NCBI GenBank assembly: GCA_013400155.1
Contig: VXBM01000129.1
Span: 892,963-956,962 of the forward strand
Direction: 5' to 3'
DNA: 64,000 nt
From: Helopsaltes ochotensis
Taxonomy: Eukaryota; Chordata; Aves; Passeriformes; Locustellidae
Part shown: positions 63,513-64,000 of the stretch, piece by piece
Position numbering within the stretch: the first letter of the stretch is position 1
How the letters are laid out: each line of letters opens with the position of its first letter
Notes under the pieces: model-generated
What the model was told of the DNA's origin: nothing
Seen by the model: only the letters and a program-made list of their open reading frames with translations
Database searches by the model: none
Made by a program: the position numbers and the translations under genes

Positions 63513-63566
63513 ATCTCCTAATGATGGGAGTCCCTGAGCATCTCCTAATGATGGGAGCCCCTTAGG
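63513..63566. repeat. 27-bp tandem duplication (two copies)
   Basis: The unit ATCTCCTAATGATGGGAG plus nine bases occurs at 63513-63539 and again at 63540-63566, with three or four mismatches, all in the last nine bases. Confidence 0.85.
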
Positions 63567-64000
63567 GAGGCAGGGACACCCTCCAGCCCTACTCCATTAG
63601 CCGAGATCTGCCATCAGCCAGATGGGGAGGAAGAGGAGCACTGCTAACCCTGAGCCCTGCAGCGTCCTGGGCCTTGATCTGTGAGACAGACACACAAAAT
63701 ACACCAAGGATGGCTCAGTGAAAACAAAAACCAGGAGTCTTCCCAGTAGGACTGGCTGAGTGCTTTTGTAACCAGAGCAGAATTCCTGTCTCTATCACAA
63801 TACTGGCTTTTATCTCATGGAAGAAGGCAGTGCTTAACACACCTTATTTAATAGCCATGTGGTTGCCTGATTTGGGATGATGGGCTTCAGGTGGCAGGTG
63901 GACCCAATTCTGCAAAGTGCTGAGCTCTGCATAAGACATGCCAGCTCGCTGCCTCTCCTGGCATTACAGAGAGCCAAGAGCACATTCCTGACGTGTGGCG

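Larger units (their letters stand above)
45866..64000 (-). other. EVL: EVL large intron (at least 18 kb), no EVH1 exon present
   Basis: I looked on the - strand for EVH1 hallmarks (MVYDD, INIYHNT, FHQWRDARQVYGLNFAS, ALNIMNSQEG) and found none, so the preceding exon is outside the window. The intron contains a solo LTR (49822-50217), a 68-base A tract, a small CpG-rich patch at 54580-54840 and, near the edge, a 27-base tandem duplication and a T19 tract. Long stretches such as 55.0-63.4 kb show nothing that I can annotate. Confidence 0.75.

Noticed and set aside
45866..64000. Possible miR-342 hairpin, hosted by an EVL intron in mammals
   Set aside because: I looked for the mature sequences on the - strand and saw neither arm. 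The microRNA is probably absent from this lineage or lies outside the window.
45866..64000. EVH1-domain exons of EVL
   Set aside because: None of the conserved EVH1 peptide blocks can be read on the - strand, so they must lie beyond the right edge.
1..64000. CRISPR arrays, prokaryotic defence or toxin systems, phage or integron features
   Set aside because: The window is vertebrate nuclear DNA, and no regularly spaced repeats or prokaryotic-style operons are present.

Overview
The window is vertebrate nuclear DNA, almost certainly from a bird and probably a passerine. Short exons sit in long introns with GT/AG borders. The interspersed repeats are CR1 LINE fragments ending in the avian 3' tail (ATTCTRTG-like) and two solo LTRs that resemble passerine families. 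There are no prokaryotic operons, CRISPR arrays or bacterial mobile elements.

Two protein genes are supported, in convergent orientation. DEGS2 (sphingolipid delta-4 desaturase/C4-hydroxylase) is complete on the + strand in three coding exons (4280-4361, 13308-14050, 21182-21325; 322 aa), with a GC-rich TATA-containing promoter just upstream and a poly(A) signal at 21418. EVL (Ena/VASP-like actin regulator) is on the - strand. Its last eleven constitutive-type coding exons lie between 45865 and 26530, and its 3' UTR ends at a poly(A) signal near 25981. The EVH1-encoding exons are not in the window and must lie beyond base 64000. The tail-to-tail DEGS2/EVL pair matches the arrangement on human 14q32, where YY1 follows on the far side of DEGS2. 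The CpG-rich first ~480 bases may therefore be the edge of the YY1 promoter, but that is inference.

Layout: 1-480 CpG-rich block; 0.5-4.0 kb intergenic with one CR1; 4.0-21.4 kb DEGS2, with CR1 fragments in both introns; 21.4-25.96 kb intergenic; 25.96-45.87 kb EVL C-terminal half; 45.87-64 kb a very large EVL intron holding a solo LTR, a 68-bp poly(A) tract and a small CpG-rich patch.

The most interesting item is an unannotated-looking 864-nt open exon of EVL (40462-41325, - strand, phase 1-1). It has a good acceptor and a GTAAGT donor. It would insert 288 Ser/Pro-rich residues just before the proline-rich core, at the position of the neural '+' exon of the paralogue ENAH (Mena). The upstream exon uses a non-canonical GC donor. 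A 63-nt exon downstream corresponds to the EVL-I insert.

The two genes are not functionally linked. DEGS2 acts in ER sphingolipid synthesis and EVL in actin filament elongation. The link is conserved synteny only.
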